A stretch of DNA of 64,000 nucleotides from Apiospora phragmitis (Eukaryota; Ascomycota; Sordariomycetes; Amphisphaeriales; Apiosporaceae): the NCBI GenBank assembly GCA_038363925.1, contig JAQQWL010000011.1:7130001-7194000 (forward strand). Direction: 5' to 3'. Below, in pieces: positions 25,106 through 36,774 of the stretch. A program made the position numbers and the translations under genes. Positions within the stretch are counted from its first letter, which is position 1. Every line of letters begins with the position of its first letter. Below the pieces are notes generated by a model. That model made no database searches, had not been told where the DNA came from, and saw only the letters and a program-made list of their open reading frames with translations.

Positions 25106-25743
25106 GCTCTTCACCTGACCACCGTGTTCCGCGCAAGGCCGAAGATTCTCGTGACACTATTGGGGGTTACAAGAAGAAAAGATCTGAAAGAGGAAATATG
25201 GGTTGAACTGGCAGCAGGTCTATCAGGGGGTGCAAGCCACGAAAAGGGGCAATGGCGAAACCATTGAATGAACGAAACACTATTCGACCTTAAATGAGAT
25301 GCTCCAGCAAGCACCTGGTCCTCAAACTCGGCCTTTTGTCGACTGGTTGTACGAAAGAATGCATTTTGGATCAGAAAATATAAAAAATGGCCACGGACCG
25401 ATTACTCGTAGAAATTTTGACACTTCGTTGGCTACTACCTCCCTACCGTGGAGGCTAATTAGCTAATCCGTCTTGTCCTGTTTTCTCCATCAGACATGGA
25501 TATGGCCTATACAAACAAACGGCCCGTGAAAGGAGAATATGCCTCGAGGACTCGTTCAAGTAGTTTGAACCTGATTATGAATATCTCTTTACGGACATAT
25601 GAATATAGACTTTTTGCTACATAATTGCTTCGTCAGGGTATCTCGAAGGCACCATAATAATCAACACGCTTCCCACCCAATCCCAAGGGGTCTTTTTTTC
25701 CCATCCAAAGCTCCTTGGCTCTTTTCTGTGCTAGTTGTACATG
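25106..25743. other. Intergenic region
   Basis: Promoter of the methyltransferase relic and 3' flank of the lectin-like gene. No gene is supported. Confidence 0.5.
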
Positions 25744-27733
25744 TTATGGCAAAGGCACGTACCCAATCTTCTTCCAGTCCTTGCCGTCGAACCAGACCTC
25801 CTTGAGCCGGCCCGTCCCCTTCTCCTGGAAGAAGCACCGGTTCAGGTTCTGTTCCTTGGAGACGTCGATCCCGGACTGGTCCCACGCGCCCTGCGTGGCG
25901 CACGTGATGTCGGTGCCCGGCTCCGCCCCGCCAAGCGCGTCGTACGTCCGCGGCCCCTTCCAGCCCGCCGCGTCGTCGTCCTGCCAGACGACCTGGACCG
26001 TGTCCCGGTCGTCCAGGTACAGCACGTACGTGTCCATCTTGCTGGCGTCGTAGGCGCGGCCGACGGCGAAGCCGGCCAGGGGCGAGCCCGCGGGTATGGC
26101 GGGCAGCTGCCCGAGGGCCTTGGCGCCCTGGTTCCACGGCAGGTTGTCGCTCCGGATGTCGCCCCCGCTTTGGATCTTGTCGTTGGTGCCCGCGGCGAAC
26201 CGCCCCGACTGGGCGTCGCGGTAGATGAACCCCGCGGCGTCAATGTACTTCTGCGCCAAAGGCAGCATCACCACCGGCGTGTTCTTGATGCCCACCGCGT
26301 TGATGCTGGTCTCGTTCACCCACCACGGCGCCGACAAGTTAGCGACATTCTGTCCGAGCATGCGCGTGTAGCGGAGCTTGTCGTCCGCATCCTGCGACAA
26401 GACGTAAGGGAAATAGACGGCAATCTTGGAATCCGGCTCGACCTTAATGGGATAATCGTTCATGCTCCCCCGGATACCTTTAACCCCGATCTTCTTGCCC
26501 TCCAGATCGAATTTCTGACAGCGGATAATTGAAGTTGAGTCGATGTACATCAACTCCCATTGCCACTATAGGGTTGGTCAGTTAGCTTTGTCTGGGAACT
26601 TCATCGATTCGTCTCACCGGGAAGAGGAGAAAGCCTTGACTTACGAGATCGCTATTGAGGTACACCCCGGCCGCTATCGAGCCATTCGTCATGGGCGCAT
26701 AGTCCAGGGTATCCAAGGCGACGGCGTCGGTCCAATTCTTGTTCTCGCTCGTGTTCTCGACGAATCGCAAGACATTGTCAGGACCCTGGTAGAACAGCCT
26801 CAACGTGTAGTTTGTGTGCGTATTATCGCGCCAGGCAGTCGCGGCGAGCTTGGAGTGCATCCTGAGCGACTTTGGCGGCTCTATATTGTCCTCCGTGGTA
26901 CCCCCTGCCGGGCTTGGCAGGGCGGACGAGGATGGCGTCGCTGCCTGGCTCTCTTGTGGTGATTTCCTGCCGCCTAGGACTCCACCGACCACCGCACCGA
27001 CAACGACCAAAAGTGCGATAACTCCACCCACCCATAGCAACCAGGGCCGTCGTCTCCATTCCGGTGTCTTGGGCGTTACCACTGCCGTTGCTTCGTTCTT
27101 ATTCAACCATAGCTCAGAGCTTCCAGTCATGCTTGGGGCTGGTTTTGCATAGTAAACGGGCTGCAAGCCGGGGTATGTGCCACTATGCATCGTGACGGCT
27201 TCCGGCAAGGACTCATCCCCCGAAGGTGCGGTCTGGTAGCTATGTTGCTGGTTCTGGAATCCCCAAGAGCCCTGATCTGCAGATGGCATGGCTACCCATT
27301 GCGTCGAAGGTGGCTGTTGCGACTGAGATGACAACGGCCATTGGTAACCCTGGACATCGGCATGATTTACACCATGGTAAAACTGCTGTTGTTGCGGTTG
27401 CTGCGGTTGCTCTTGCTGATACTGTTGTTGATAATGTTGGTCAATGGACTGCAGTCCTTGAGAAGCGTACTCATCCACGTGTACAGCCTGTCCCGTGGAG
27501 AGCAAAACCGGTGGAGGCTGTAGCGTGCTGCGTGTCCCGTATAGGCCGGGCAGATCCTGGTGCGAGTGTTTCTGCTCGTCCGGCACTAACTGCAGACCCG
27601 GGGACGCTGCGTCCTCGTCCCGCTGTGGAGGCACCTCGAGCCCCGACTGGACGGGGGCCGTCTGTAGGGTCCCAAGCGGGAAATAGTACTTGTTGGAGTC
27701 GAAGAAGGGATCTTCCTCTCTCGACGACGACAT
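25744..27733 (-). CDS. Membrane-anchored fucose-specific-lectin-like protein
   Basis: Two exons (27733-26645 and 26565-25744; intron 79 bp, GTAAGT, branch CTAAC, acceptor CTATAG) give 636 residues. The first 220 residues are hydrophilic, Gln/Pro-rich and probably cytosolic. A single hydrophobic segment follows at about 225-252 (WLLWVGGVIALLVVVGAVVG) after Arg-Arg, with no signal peptide, so the protein is probably type II with its C-terminal part outside or in the lumen. The C-terminal ~330 residues carry repeated blade-like units (LRLFYQGPDNVLRFVE, LMYIDSTSIIRC, YVLYLDDRDTVQVVWQ, LKEVWFDGKDWKKIGY) as in fungal fucose-binding beta-propeller lectins. Sugar-binding residues cannot be confirmed by eye. 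The frame is intact. Confidence 0.82.
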
Positions 27734-28305
27734 GCTGAATGTTTCTCTGAATAAAGATTTTAACTGCGGCTATGCCGCGTATATTTTGCTGGCGCAGATA
27801 CGACTAATGAAAGGTTTTGGGGGAGTAAGCTGTGGAAGAAGTCAACGTGTTTTCAGTCTAATCTTACTACATACTAGGACTACGGGATGGCCTGCCTGAG
27901 CGTCCATCAAACGGGTTCCCAGACTAAAGTGACGGGGGCTGGCCTACGTAAGATTTTAGTGCCTCTGTCTGTATTTATAGGTCCGTTGATTGGCTGGTAA
28001 GCGCGAAAGTGGAATGGCCAAGAGCCTTTAGTCCCTATTAGGCTCCTATAATCTCCAAATATAGTCTTTGCACTGCCAGCTCGCAGGGCTGGACGCTTAG
28101 CCGGCACACTTGGCATGCACGCTTCGTATAGAGATGCAGGGGGGCTAAAAGGGGCCTGCGTCGCACGGTGTCGCGTTGTACGGCTCTCAAGTGTGCACGT
28201 GACGCTTATGTATCAGCGTCGCTTTATGGCTGAGGAAGTAGAAGTTGATGAGGTCATTTGAGGACATGGCCTAACGTGGATGAGAGGGTATGAAGAAATA
28301 CTATG
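27734..28305. other. Promoter region of the lectin-like gene
   Basis: Intergenic, between the lectin-like gene and the 3' end of galactokinase. No coding sequence is supported. Confidence 0.5.
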
Positions 28306-29926
28306 TTAGCCGATGCGTCGAGGCAATTTCCCGTCCTTTAGCACACAGACAGCACTTCCGTTCATCGGCCGACTGACTACGATTGCAGCGTCCAGCTCCC
28401 GTTGGCTCAAATTGCGTTTTGAGTAGTACTTGTCCATCATGGCCTGCTGGACGGCGTCGACTTTGTCTGCAGGCACTAGATGCACGCTGCATCCGCCCCA
28501 CCCGGCGCCAGTCAAGCGGCTGCCGTAGCCACCAGCCTCCCGAGCGATAGCGCAGAGCTCGTCGATTTCGGGGCAACTACATTCGTATAACTCTCTGCAC
28601 GAGTCTTGTGTCGCATTCATGAGGTCGCCGAGTTTCTTGTTGTATTCCGTCGTGTCACCCGTCATGGAATGTGCACTGTCGTTTTCCAGCAGCGTAAGGA
28701 ATTGCAGCACCCGCAGAGCTTCGGTAAAGACGTGCAAGGCGCGCTGTCTAAGCTTGAAGTACTCCCGCGGACAGGGAAACTCGACATGAAACGAGCCTTG
28801 GTCTCGTCCACCGAGACACCAACCAACGAGGCGATCTCGTCTACGGTGTAGCCGTCTTCTTTGGCAAGCTTTGACTTGGTTAATTCGACCAATTCCGCCA
28901 GCTGTTCGTTCATCGACTTCTGGGTGTCTTTAAAGTAGTTCGTGTGGAACCCATGAAGCGACACGCCCAATGGACCGGCATCCTTGGGAAGATCCGTGCC
29001 GGGACATAGCAGTGCATTGAGCACGGCCGCAGCCATGCTGCATTCGACAACTCGCAAGTTATAGCGAACGGGACCAGTAACCTGCTTGTTTGATGTTACG
29101 AAGGATTGCGCCACCACAAAAATGAGTTCCGGGTTGGTCTTGGGGAAGAAAACAGGCCTGGCAGATAGCGAGGGGGCGAAGGACACGAACAAGGCCGAGC
29201 CCTGTTTGGAGAAAACGGACGCCGACTGGTCCATACTGCAATGATGGTGAGACCACGGAACAATTCAAAACTGGGGGAACGAGGGTAGCCTTACCCTCCG
29301 GAATTGACGCCGACGGCGCGCTCACTGACAATAGCGACCTCGGTCAAATCCTTCTTGTCTACGTCCTTCTCGCCGTTCGCGATCATGACAGCCAGCGCAC
29401 TGGCGCTCACGAAAGCGGCGCTGGAGCTTAAGCCGCCTCCAGCCGGGACGGTGCCGTCCATGAGCACTTGCATGCTCTTGGGCTTGAAATCGGCGCCGTA
29501 CTTCTTCTGCAGGAGCTGCAGCGCGCCTCGGAGCCCGGACCTGAAGTAGTTGGTCCACTCGTGCTTTGTCGCATCGATCTCGACCTCGCCGTAGGCCACA
29601 TCGAACTCCCGGGCGGGGAAGCGCTCCTCGTCCAGATTGGCCAGCTTGAGCTTGTACGTGGAATCATCCGACGGCGTCAGATCGGTGGAAACGGCAATGA
29701 TGACATCGTGGGTCATTCCCATGGGCAGGACCGAGTAGAGAGAGTAGTCGATGTGCTCGCCGATGATGTTGACGCGACCGGGCGATCGCGAGACGAACTG
29801 CGCGGGGCGGCCGTAGAGACTCTGGAACTTAGCCAGCAGCTTGTTCCATCGCGCTTCCTGCTCGGGCAGCGACTGGTGGGTGTACACGCCATCCAAGGCG
29901 GTCACAGTAGGTACTGATCCAGACAT
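28306..29926 (-). CDS. Galactokinase, with a one-base frameshift
   Basis: This is the first Leloir-pathway enzyme: it phosphorylates galactose with ATP to galactose-1-phosphate in the cytosol (GHMP kinase family). Exon 1 (29926-29295) and exon 2 (29235-28306) are joined by a 59-bp intron (GTAAGG...TTGCAG) inside the conserved SGGMDQ. The galactokinase signature GRVNIIGEHIDY lies at about residues 50-61, the ATP-binding PAGGGLSSSAAF follows, the catalytic Asp is in SGGMDQSAS, and GAGWGGCS is the third GHMP motif. Length would be about 520 residues, normal for fungi. At 28764-28767 the coding strand reads CGCGGGAGTAC, where the family SFPVR-GE-YFKLRQRALHVF needs one more base; as given the frame is lost for the last ~150 residues. 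The remaining sequence is free of stops, which favours an assembly error or a very recent lesion. Confidence 0.92.
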
Positions 29927-30861
29927 AGTGATGCTTTCCAGGGTGAGTATATGATTTTTTTTATTCAGAGAGGGGGAGAAGAGAGTTGGAGAAATGGGTA
30001 TCGTGAAATGTGAGATGCTGGCTTCTGGAGCTCCCCGCTTCGAGCTATTATTACCTACCCCACGTTGCCAACGAAATCACTCAGTTCTCTACTCGGGTGT
30101 AACGTAACGCAATTTCCCGTAAGTTTTCCGCATGACTGCGCTGGAACTTGCCTTCGGAGCTGAAATGCAGGCTATGCCTCAAGCATTTGTGCCTCGTCAG
30201 GCCATCCCGCCATGATCTCGTTCGTGTCAACAATCAGTCGCACGATTCACCCCCGGAAAAACGATGGCTGCCCATGCCGTCATAGCACCACCCCGTAAGA
30301 CTGTTCCGCTCTTACCCGCGGCGGACCCGCCAAAAAGCCGAAGAGAGAGAAGGACAAGCACCGCGGGGGAGAGTCGGTAGCAGATGTGCATGTGACACGG
30401 GAAATGACATAACAACCAACAAAACCTGCATTACTCAGCCTTCTTGAGCTACGGTGACGAGCATCCCTTCTTATAGATTTGCTGTGAGCTGAGTAGCCTG
30501 TCAATGAGGACAACATGGCCAGATACTTGTGTTTACTGAATCAGTGGCCTGCGAACGGGGAGCTGACAGCCAAGATGCCCTTGATTGGATTGTGGAAGTG
30601 CAGGCTGCTGAGGTGAATAATCGGTTCACCTCTGCCTGTCTCTCTACCCGCAACTCATTTCCTCCCCTTTTTACAGTGAGAATCACCTCTACTGCCGTCC
30701 CCCCCCCCCCCCCCCCTCTGATTGTCTCGATCATCGTACGCAGTATCTCACAGAACATCACATCCTGTGTCTTTCTTTTCTCCGTCCTCTGGTAGGATGG
30801 GACCAGCAAGACACCTGCATTTATTAGTTCGCGGTTATGTATTCGAAATTTGCATATTGTC
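29927..30861. other. Intergenic region upstream of galactokinase
   Basis: Promoter of galactokinase. No gene is supported. The AIRS domain that normally follows GARS in fungal purine enzymes is not found here. Confidence 0.5.
30699..30716. repeat. Poly-C tract of 18 bases
   Basis: An uninterrupted run of 18 C lies between galactokinase and the GARS relic. Its exact length is likely to be unreliable in any assembly. Confidence 0.9.
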
Positions 30862-32055
30862 TCACCTTGACGCGATGTCCTTCCGATAGTACATGCCATC
30901 GAATTTGATTAGACCGACGCCTTCGTACGCCGCTTTCACGGCTTCATTGAGTGTATCTCTGACTGCGGCCACCGAGAAGACTCGGCCACCAGCAGTCTTC
31001 AGCACCCCGCTCTCGCGACGGGTTCCGGCGTGGAAGATGAGGGTGCCTGGATACTATTAGCCATTGTCCGAACGCTTCGTGGTCCACTGAAACATCGGGA
31101 ACTGACCTTCGGGGCACGGCGCGAGCTCGATGGTATGGCCCTGGGTATACGGGTTTGGATATCCACCTGCTGCCACAACCACAGTACACGCATAACCACT
31201 CCTGGTTTTGATCTCCACATCCCTAAGCCTGCCCGATACGCAGGCCATGAGGATCTTGCACAGATCGGTATCGCTGGTCAAAAGCGGTAGCATGGATTGC
31301 GTTTCGGGGTCACCAAACCGGGCGTTGTATTCGATCACCTTCGGTCCCCTTTTCGTCATCATCTGCCGCCAACCTCTTGTTAGTAGCGATGACTTGCAAG
31401 CTTGAGGCTTATTGGTCTTGGAGAGGACTACTCACAATGCCCGTAAACAGAAGACCGCGAAAGGTCCGGGCTGAGTTTCCAGTTAGAGACGATATCCATC
31501 GTTCAAATATAGGAAAGAGACCTGCCTTTGCCCACGAGACCGTCCAGCGTCGGCTCGATGATCGTCCGTTCAATTTCTTTCATGTCATGGTCAGGACGAA
31601 ATCAGTTGGGGTGTAAACTCCCATGCCGCCAGTGTTGGGCCCGTTCACCCAAGCCTTCTTATCATCCTGACCAGGAGGCAGCGATTTGAAGATGTATCCA
31701 TCGCAGAATGTATGGACGCTGATTTCATCGCCCTCGAGATACACTTCGACGACCACCGAAGCACCGGCGGCGTCCCCAAACTTCTTGTAGACCATGATGT
31801 CGTCCAGCGCCGCCAGCGCCTCTTCCTTAGTGGCGGGTATAATGACGCCTTTGCCGGCAGCCAATGCTGATGCCTTAATGACAACTCGATATCCGATGGA
31901 TTTGATGTATTCTCTCGCCTCCGAGTAGTACTTGAAGCCTACGCCTTTGGCCGTCGGGATTTTGTGTTTGGTCATGAACCTCTTGGCGAATGCCTTGGAG
32001 CCCTCGATATTTGCCGCTGCATGACTGGGTGCGAAGCACGGAATGCCACCTGATT
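30862..32055 (-). pseudogene. Relic of the GARS domain of bifunctional purine enzyme ADE5,7
   Basis: GARS joins glycine to phosphoribosylamine in purine synthesis. ATP-grasp features are plain: NIEGSKAFAKRFM, VIKASALAAGKGVIIP, NTGGMGVYTPT, and the signature RFGDPETQ. Intron remnants with GT-AG borders are recognisable, for example GTCAGT...ATCCAG joining CPEG to TLIFHAGTRRE. It is broken in several ways. Homology starts only at GIPCFAPS, so about the first 100 residues are missing. The frame jumps between YTPTDF and MKEIERTII, and another base is off at TFRGLLFTG. The sequence stops after YRKDIAS at a TGA that overlaps a GTGAGA donor, with no following exon and no AIRS half. Functional GARS-AIRS must be encoded elsewhere in the genome (inference). 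Confidence 0.8.
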
Positions 32056-32954
32056 CACCTGGATGTACAGAAGTCTTGACTGTCCGGATTCCCACAAGTG
32101 ATTCGAGTAATTCAATGGATATTACTACCGTTAGATCTTTATAAGATCCTACTTATTATTCCTTGTAGACGGCTATGATAAGAAAATACGTGTCTACGTC
32201 TAGGTAAACTGACTGTATTTTATACTTCGATAAGAAGACAAGAGTACGTCCCATGGATATCCCACGTACACCATATTTTTCTCTCTATATACAATCACAT
32301 TCTCAAGGCTCCTATACAACATCTTGGAGTATCGGCGTCCACGTCTGGCATGTTGCCATCAGTTTCGCCGTCAGGGTTACCCATTGTCTGCGATACCACA
32401 ACAATGTGCCAAAGGGGACAGATGATCATTATAATCTACGTATATTAGGCATATTCATATATAAATCGTTACTAGAATATAATCGTCAAAGCTAAGTCAT
32501 AATTAAATTGAGGCAAAAGGACCACCAGCTCAAAGATAACTCTTATGATTGGGCTTGACTCTGTATACGCCCATATCCAGCTGATGACTAGCTACTCAGT
32601 GAATCAACAACGGGAACCGGCGGTGAACCAACAGAAACCGGTGGTGACGTAGCAACAGAAGATGATCGTGACACAACCGCCCAACAGTAACAAGGTAAGT
32701 GAGGTCGGATGACTCGTTCCAGGAGAAGACCGTTCCAGCAGGTGAACCCCTTTTACTATATATCTCCGTAGCTTACCCTAATCAGGGGCACTTCAAATTA
32801 TTTACTAGTTTACAGTATTTTATTTCTAATATATTCATCGCACCTATAAGAGCGTGTAGCTCAGCTTGTTCCCCTCTAACCAAAATATAACAGATTACGT
32901 TTGCAAGCATTACTTAAGCCAGTTCAAGTATCTCTTATTCGATTACCCTAACGC
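32056..32954. other. AT-leaning interval between two enzyme relics
   Basis: No gene is visible. The sequence just upstream of the GARS relic (32100-32500) is AT-leaning and does not encode the missing GARS N-terminus. Two imperfect copies of a 21-bp unit (CAACGGGAACCGGCGGTGAAC type) lie near 32607-32650. Confidence 0.4.
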
Positions 32955-33946
32955 CATCCGTACACTTCCCGGAGCTCTCCGGACTACTCGATATTCGTCT
33001 GGACATAGCCCAGCTCCATACGAGTGCTGCTGAAGCTTGAAAACCTGCAAAAGGTAAGGTATTTCAAGTACCGCGGGGCGCTCAATGCCTTGTGGCAGTT
33101 GGACGATGAAGTCCTCTCCAGAGAAATTGTCACCTACAACACCGGTTAGCTCGACTGAGGTTCTAAATCCCACCTCAGAGATTGCGTGAAATACAATTTC
33201 ACTCATGATAAATGCACAGGCAACCACGCTCGAGCTCTGCTGGAAGCTGCTCGCGATGTGTCGCAGATCAGGAACATTGAGGTTCCGATGCATATAGTCG
33301 TGCCGGAGAAACTGAAGACGATTGAGACGTTAAGACCACACCTCTACCTGGAGCCTGGCTACAACCTGGACGCCTGTAGCCACAGGGCGCACCAGATAGC
33401 GCCAGAAAAGGGAGCGAAGCTGGTAGCCTCTCCAGACGACGCTGTTGTCTTGGAGGGCCACGGGACGATTGGCCTGGAGTGGCCGCTTGGATGTCCTCCT
33501 TGTCCCTTGTGGCGGTGGCGGCTTGCTGGCCTGCTGCCCATTGGCGCTGCAGGATGCCGGTGCACATGTATTCGCGTGCGAGCCCCCTTGCCGGAAGGCT
33601 TGCAGGTCCTCAAGACTGAGGTACGGACGACGGGGGCGCGACAACACGGGTGGGGCCGAGTACTGCCGATGGGCTGCGAGCGGACATGGGCGATGGAAGC
33701 TCGCCCCCATCATCTCGAAGCTCCTGGCACCTGACAACATCCTTCAGGTCTCCGAACACCAGATCCGACAGGTACTGGAGCTCCCCCAGGGGCTTGGCAT
33801 GGATCGGTCGATCGAGCCCAGTTCCGCCGTTCCTTTGGCTGGACTTCTCCTCACTGAGAAGTTTCACAGGTGTGTGTATATCTAACGACAAGCCTTTGAA
33901 CATCGGTACCGTAATCACTGGGGTAAACATTGGCATAAGTAAGTAA
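32955..33946 (+). pseudogene. Relic of a threonine-dehydratase/serine-racemase-like PLP enzyme
   Basis: Fold type II PLP enzymes of this kind deaminate threonine or serine. Recognisable pieces in order: a TSRSS-like start, KLENLQKVRYFKYRGALNALWQ (20 residues of it cover the PLP-lysine region), VTYNTG, a 76-bp intron (33144-33219, GT...ACAG) joining to NHARALLEAARDV, GAKLVASPDDAVVLEGHGT, the phosphate-binding glycine loop VPCGGGGLL, and a terminal NIGTVITGVNIGISK matching the usual SGGNVD ending. An in-frame TAG at 33006-33008 and at least two frame changes (near 33480 and 33600) break it, and the central part is partly missing. TAG from CAG or TGG fits CpA mutation. The exact substrate class cannot be decided. 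Confidence 0.65.
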
Positions 33947-36774
33947 GTATTTAGGTAAGTAAGCATGCAGAATAATGGTGGACGGTGGGGACTTGAAAGC
34001 CTACCCAAGGGCTTTGCCAGCACACTGCAAAGGGAATGCTAGTTAACGGGGGCGACGTGCTTCTTGTTATGCCTTTCTATTCCTCTTTCGATTTTTTTTA
34101 TATTTCTAAGCATTTTATATTACCTTTCAATACTTCCCGTTCGACGCTTATGCTTTCGCCGTTGCGGTGTTCTGTTCAATTCAAGGTGGTCGTTATGTTG
34201 ACGGATAATGATGACCTAGGCCACGGCTTTTTTTATTTGTTTTTATTTGAGGGGGTGAACAGGGGACAGGGGGATGGTAGAATTGAGTTTGGCCCTAACG
34301 ACAGATGACACCCGTTGACGTGGTTCGAGAAGCCTTGGTTACTGTAGGTCCGAGAGCTGTTTGCATACTAGCATACTTTCCGCCTATCCGGCGCCCCTAA
34401 ATTAGGTAGCCAACGTTGGGTCAAACCTTATCGGTGGCTTCCGCAAGTATGCGAAATCTTGATGGTAGTTTGTCGATCGACGTGTTTCTGTTGGTGGATG
34501 CTGGGTTGCGCTCAAATCGACTTGTGAATGGGTGGGCGTTCTCAAGGTCAGAGCCCCCCCCCCCTCCCCCCCCCTCCAATACACGCTCGTCTATCTGGTT
34601 GTGTAAGCTCATCACCGTCGAGCCAGTGGCACTTGCTTCCGTAAGCCAAGACCTGTCATCCGAATTGAGAATAGATACGCCACTCTATAGGAAGAAGGGT
34701 TACTGGAGGTGGCTTGCTTGCTTCCCTCTCCAATGGGACCTTACGCCCCACAGACGCTGACTGTTGACCAAAAGACTATCGAATATCCAATAACAAAGCT
34801 CCGGTTTACACTCGGGCGTGTCATCGGAGGGACCAAGAACTGCAGAAAGAACTCAACAGCACTGATTGGAGATCTCCTCGGGCTAGCGTTGTGTGCCTAT
34901 GTCGTGTGAATTGGCTTACCTGTATTGGCGAACTATTGAGGTGGAGAAGGGCGGCCTTTACGGAAGCAGAGTCTGAGTCTAGTTGCTTAGTCGCAACCAC
35001 CTATTGATTGCAAGTATATCCGTCCGTGAGTGGCTGGAGCGTCGACAATACCTGCCTTGCGCACATCACCCGTTACCAAACCCCGAGCGATTCTCCATGC
35101 TTCAACAACGCGCTACGGGCAAATAGTCGTAGACTGAGCGGGGAGAAAGCACGATGCGACGACATTGCACAGAAACTCCTTGAAGAGGCAGCCAACCACA
35201 CCCCTCTTACCTACTAACCTGCTTGGTCCATGCAGAGAGAGCGACTAAGGACCAACTTCGAGCAATCGGCGCAACCGCCCGGAGGATCTTGAAACTGGCG
35301 GGCTTTGCCTCGGGGAACGATCCCGAGCAGTCTAGAATATGTAGGACCTGAGCTGCGCCAGAGCGCCCCGCCTCCCTGGCAATGGCCTCGCCTAGGTGCT
35401 TATCGCTCAACAGGATCTAACCTACCCCCCCTGATTCGCCCAGGCGCCGCCGAGGAGCTCCGAGACGCCGGTTTAACGCAAACCTTCTTTACTGTCTCCT
35501 GCATGTCTAGGAAAAATCGAGATGCAGGTGCATATTTTGGGCAGCTGTCTCCAGTTTTCTTTTCAGCTGTACCAGGTCCGAGAACCCACGACGGCGAGGC
35601 CGGAGGAGAGGGAGAGCCAAGCCCTCCCCGCACCGTACGCGTCAACTATCAACCCATGTTGGAAGGACCAGGCCAGTTCCAAAGAACATGCCAAGCGCCC
35701 TCCCCAGGGCTGAGTCACGGTTACTACTTTCCAGTAATCGAAAGCGTCATATTGGTTTGACTGGGTGACAAAGTGGTACACACCAAACCCCTCAGACCCC
35801 GATGGCGGTAGAGTACACTAGCTATCGGCGCACTAGTGGGTGACAATGTCTTGAACTCTCATAGGCCGCCCATGGAGCGGACGGCGCAAAGCAACGTCTC
35901 AGCCGGCTCCAGGGACAGCTTCCAGCACAGCGCTGTCGTCTAAAAGAAAGGGGCTAGGAGCCTGGGTTCGGGAACATGAGATGAGCTGTGGCCTTTACCT
36001 TTGCACTAGGGTGGTGGCGGCCATGTTCTGGCATGGGAATAAACCGGCGTTGGTCTCTTGAGCTTCCCTCTACGAACGGGAGAGAACTGGTCGACGTGCT
36101 GTGGTCATCCTTGAGCATCTACTGTTGCAGTCATCTTCGCAATCGGTTCTTTGTGTCATGTAGAGTGATTCATTGATGACTAAGTATTCGTGTAACTTAG
36201 ATGGAAGATTGATCCTCTCTACCCAGATTCATCAGAGAGTCCAGGCGTCATCAAAGAATTGGGCCATTCTGATAACAGGCCCCTTTGCTGAATCGGTCGA
36301 GCCAGTAAGCCTGCGCAAGCCGAAGACCAAATGAATGTGCCATCGCAGCTGCTAATCTCTCTCTCTGGGAGATGATCCAGCTTGTAACATCCCGTAATCG
36401 CCTGAACGCCTTTTGCCTCCCAAGTAGTGAGCAATCGTGAGACGGCCAAAGCCGTGTGTCGTTTTCGACATGAAGCCAAGTGATCGTAATCCAATACCGC
36501 TCCCCCATCCTAAACACCAAGTAGCTTTAAGATTTTAAGCCTGAAACCAATACTCCATAGATAGCCTTTGACGCCTTTTTGAAAGTGATTCTTTGGTATA
36601 TCCCGCCCAAGCCACCTTTGAAGGATGACGATACTCGATGCAACCAAAAATAACGTCGAATTCGCTGGGGGGGGGAAGCTCAAGCTGGTGAGAGCTGAGA
36701 TCGAGTTTGTTGTGGTCGCAACAATAAAACATAAGAGAACATGACCAAAAAGAAGAGAGAGAGGTCGCGGGAAC
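33947..36774. other. Gene-free interval
   Basis: About 2.8 kb in which I find no supported gene. A C11-T-C9 tract lies at 34554-34575. Minus-strand frames near 35200-35650 have some protein-like stretches but no recognisable family or consistent frame; they may be further decayed coding sequence. Confidence 0.4.

Noticed and set aside
29927..30861. Search for the AIRS half of ADE5,7 after the GARS relic
   Set aside because: No AIRS-like sequence was found in any frame; the region is non-coding.
33186..33734. 182-codon plus-strand open frame as an intact gene
   Set aside because: It begins inside an intron of the threonine-dehydratase-like relic and leaves the true frame after about 33480; only part of it is homologous.
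35200..35650. Possible decayed oxidoreductase-like gene on the minus strand
   Set aside because: Short protein-like stretches exist but no motif, consistent frame or splice signals could be found to name a family.
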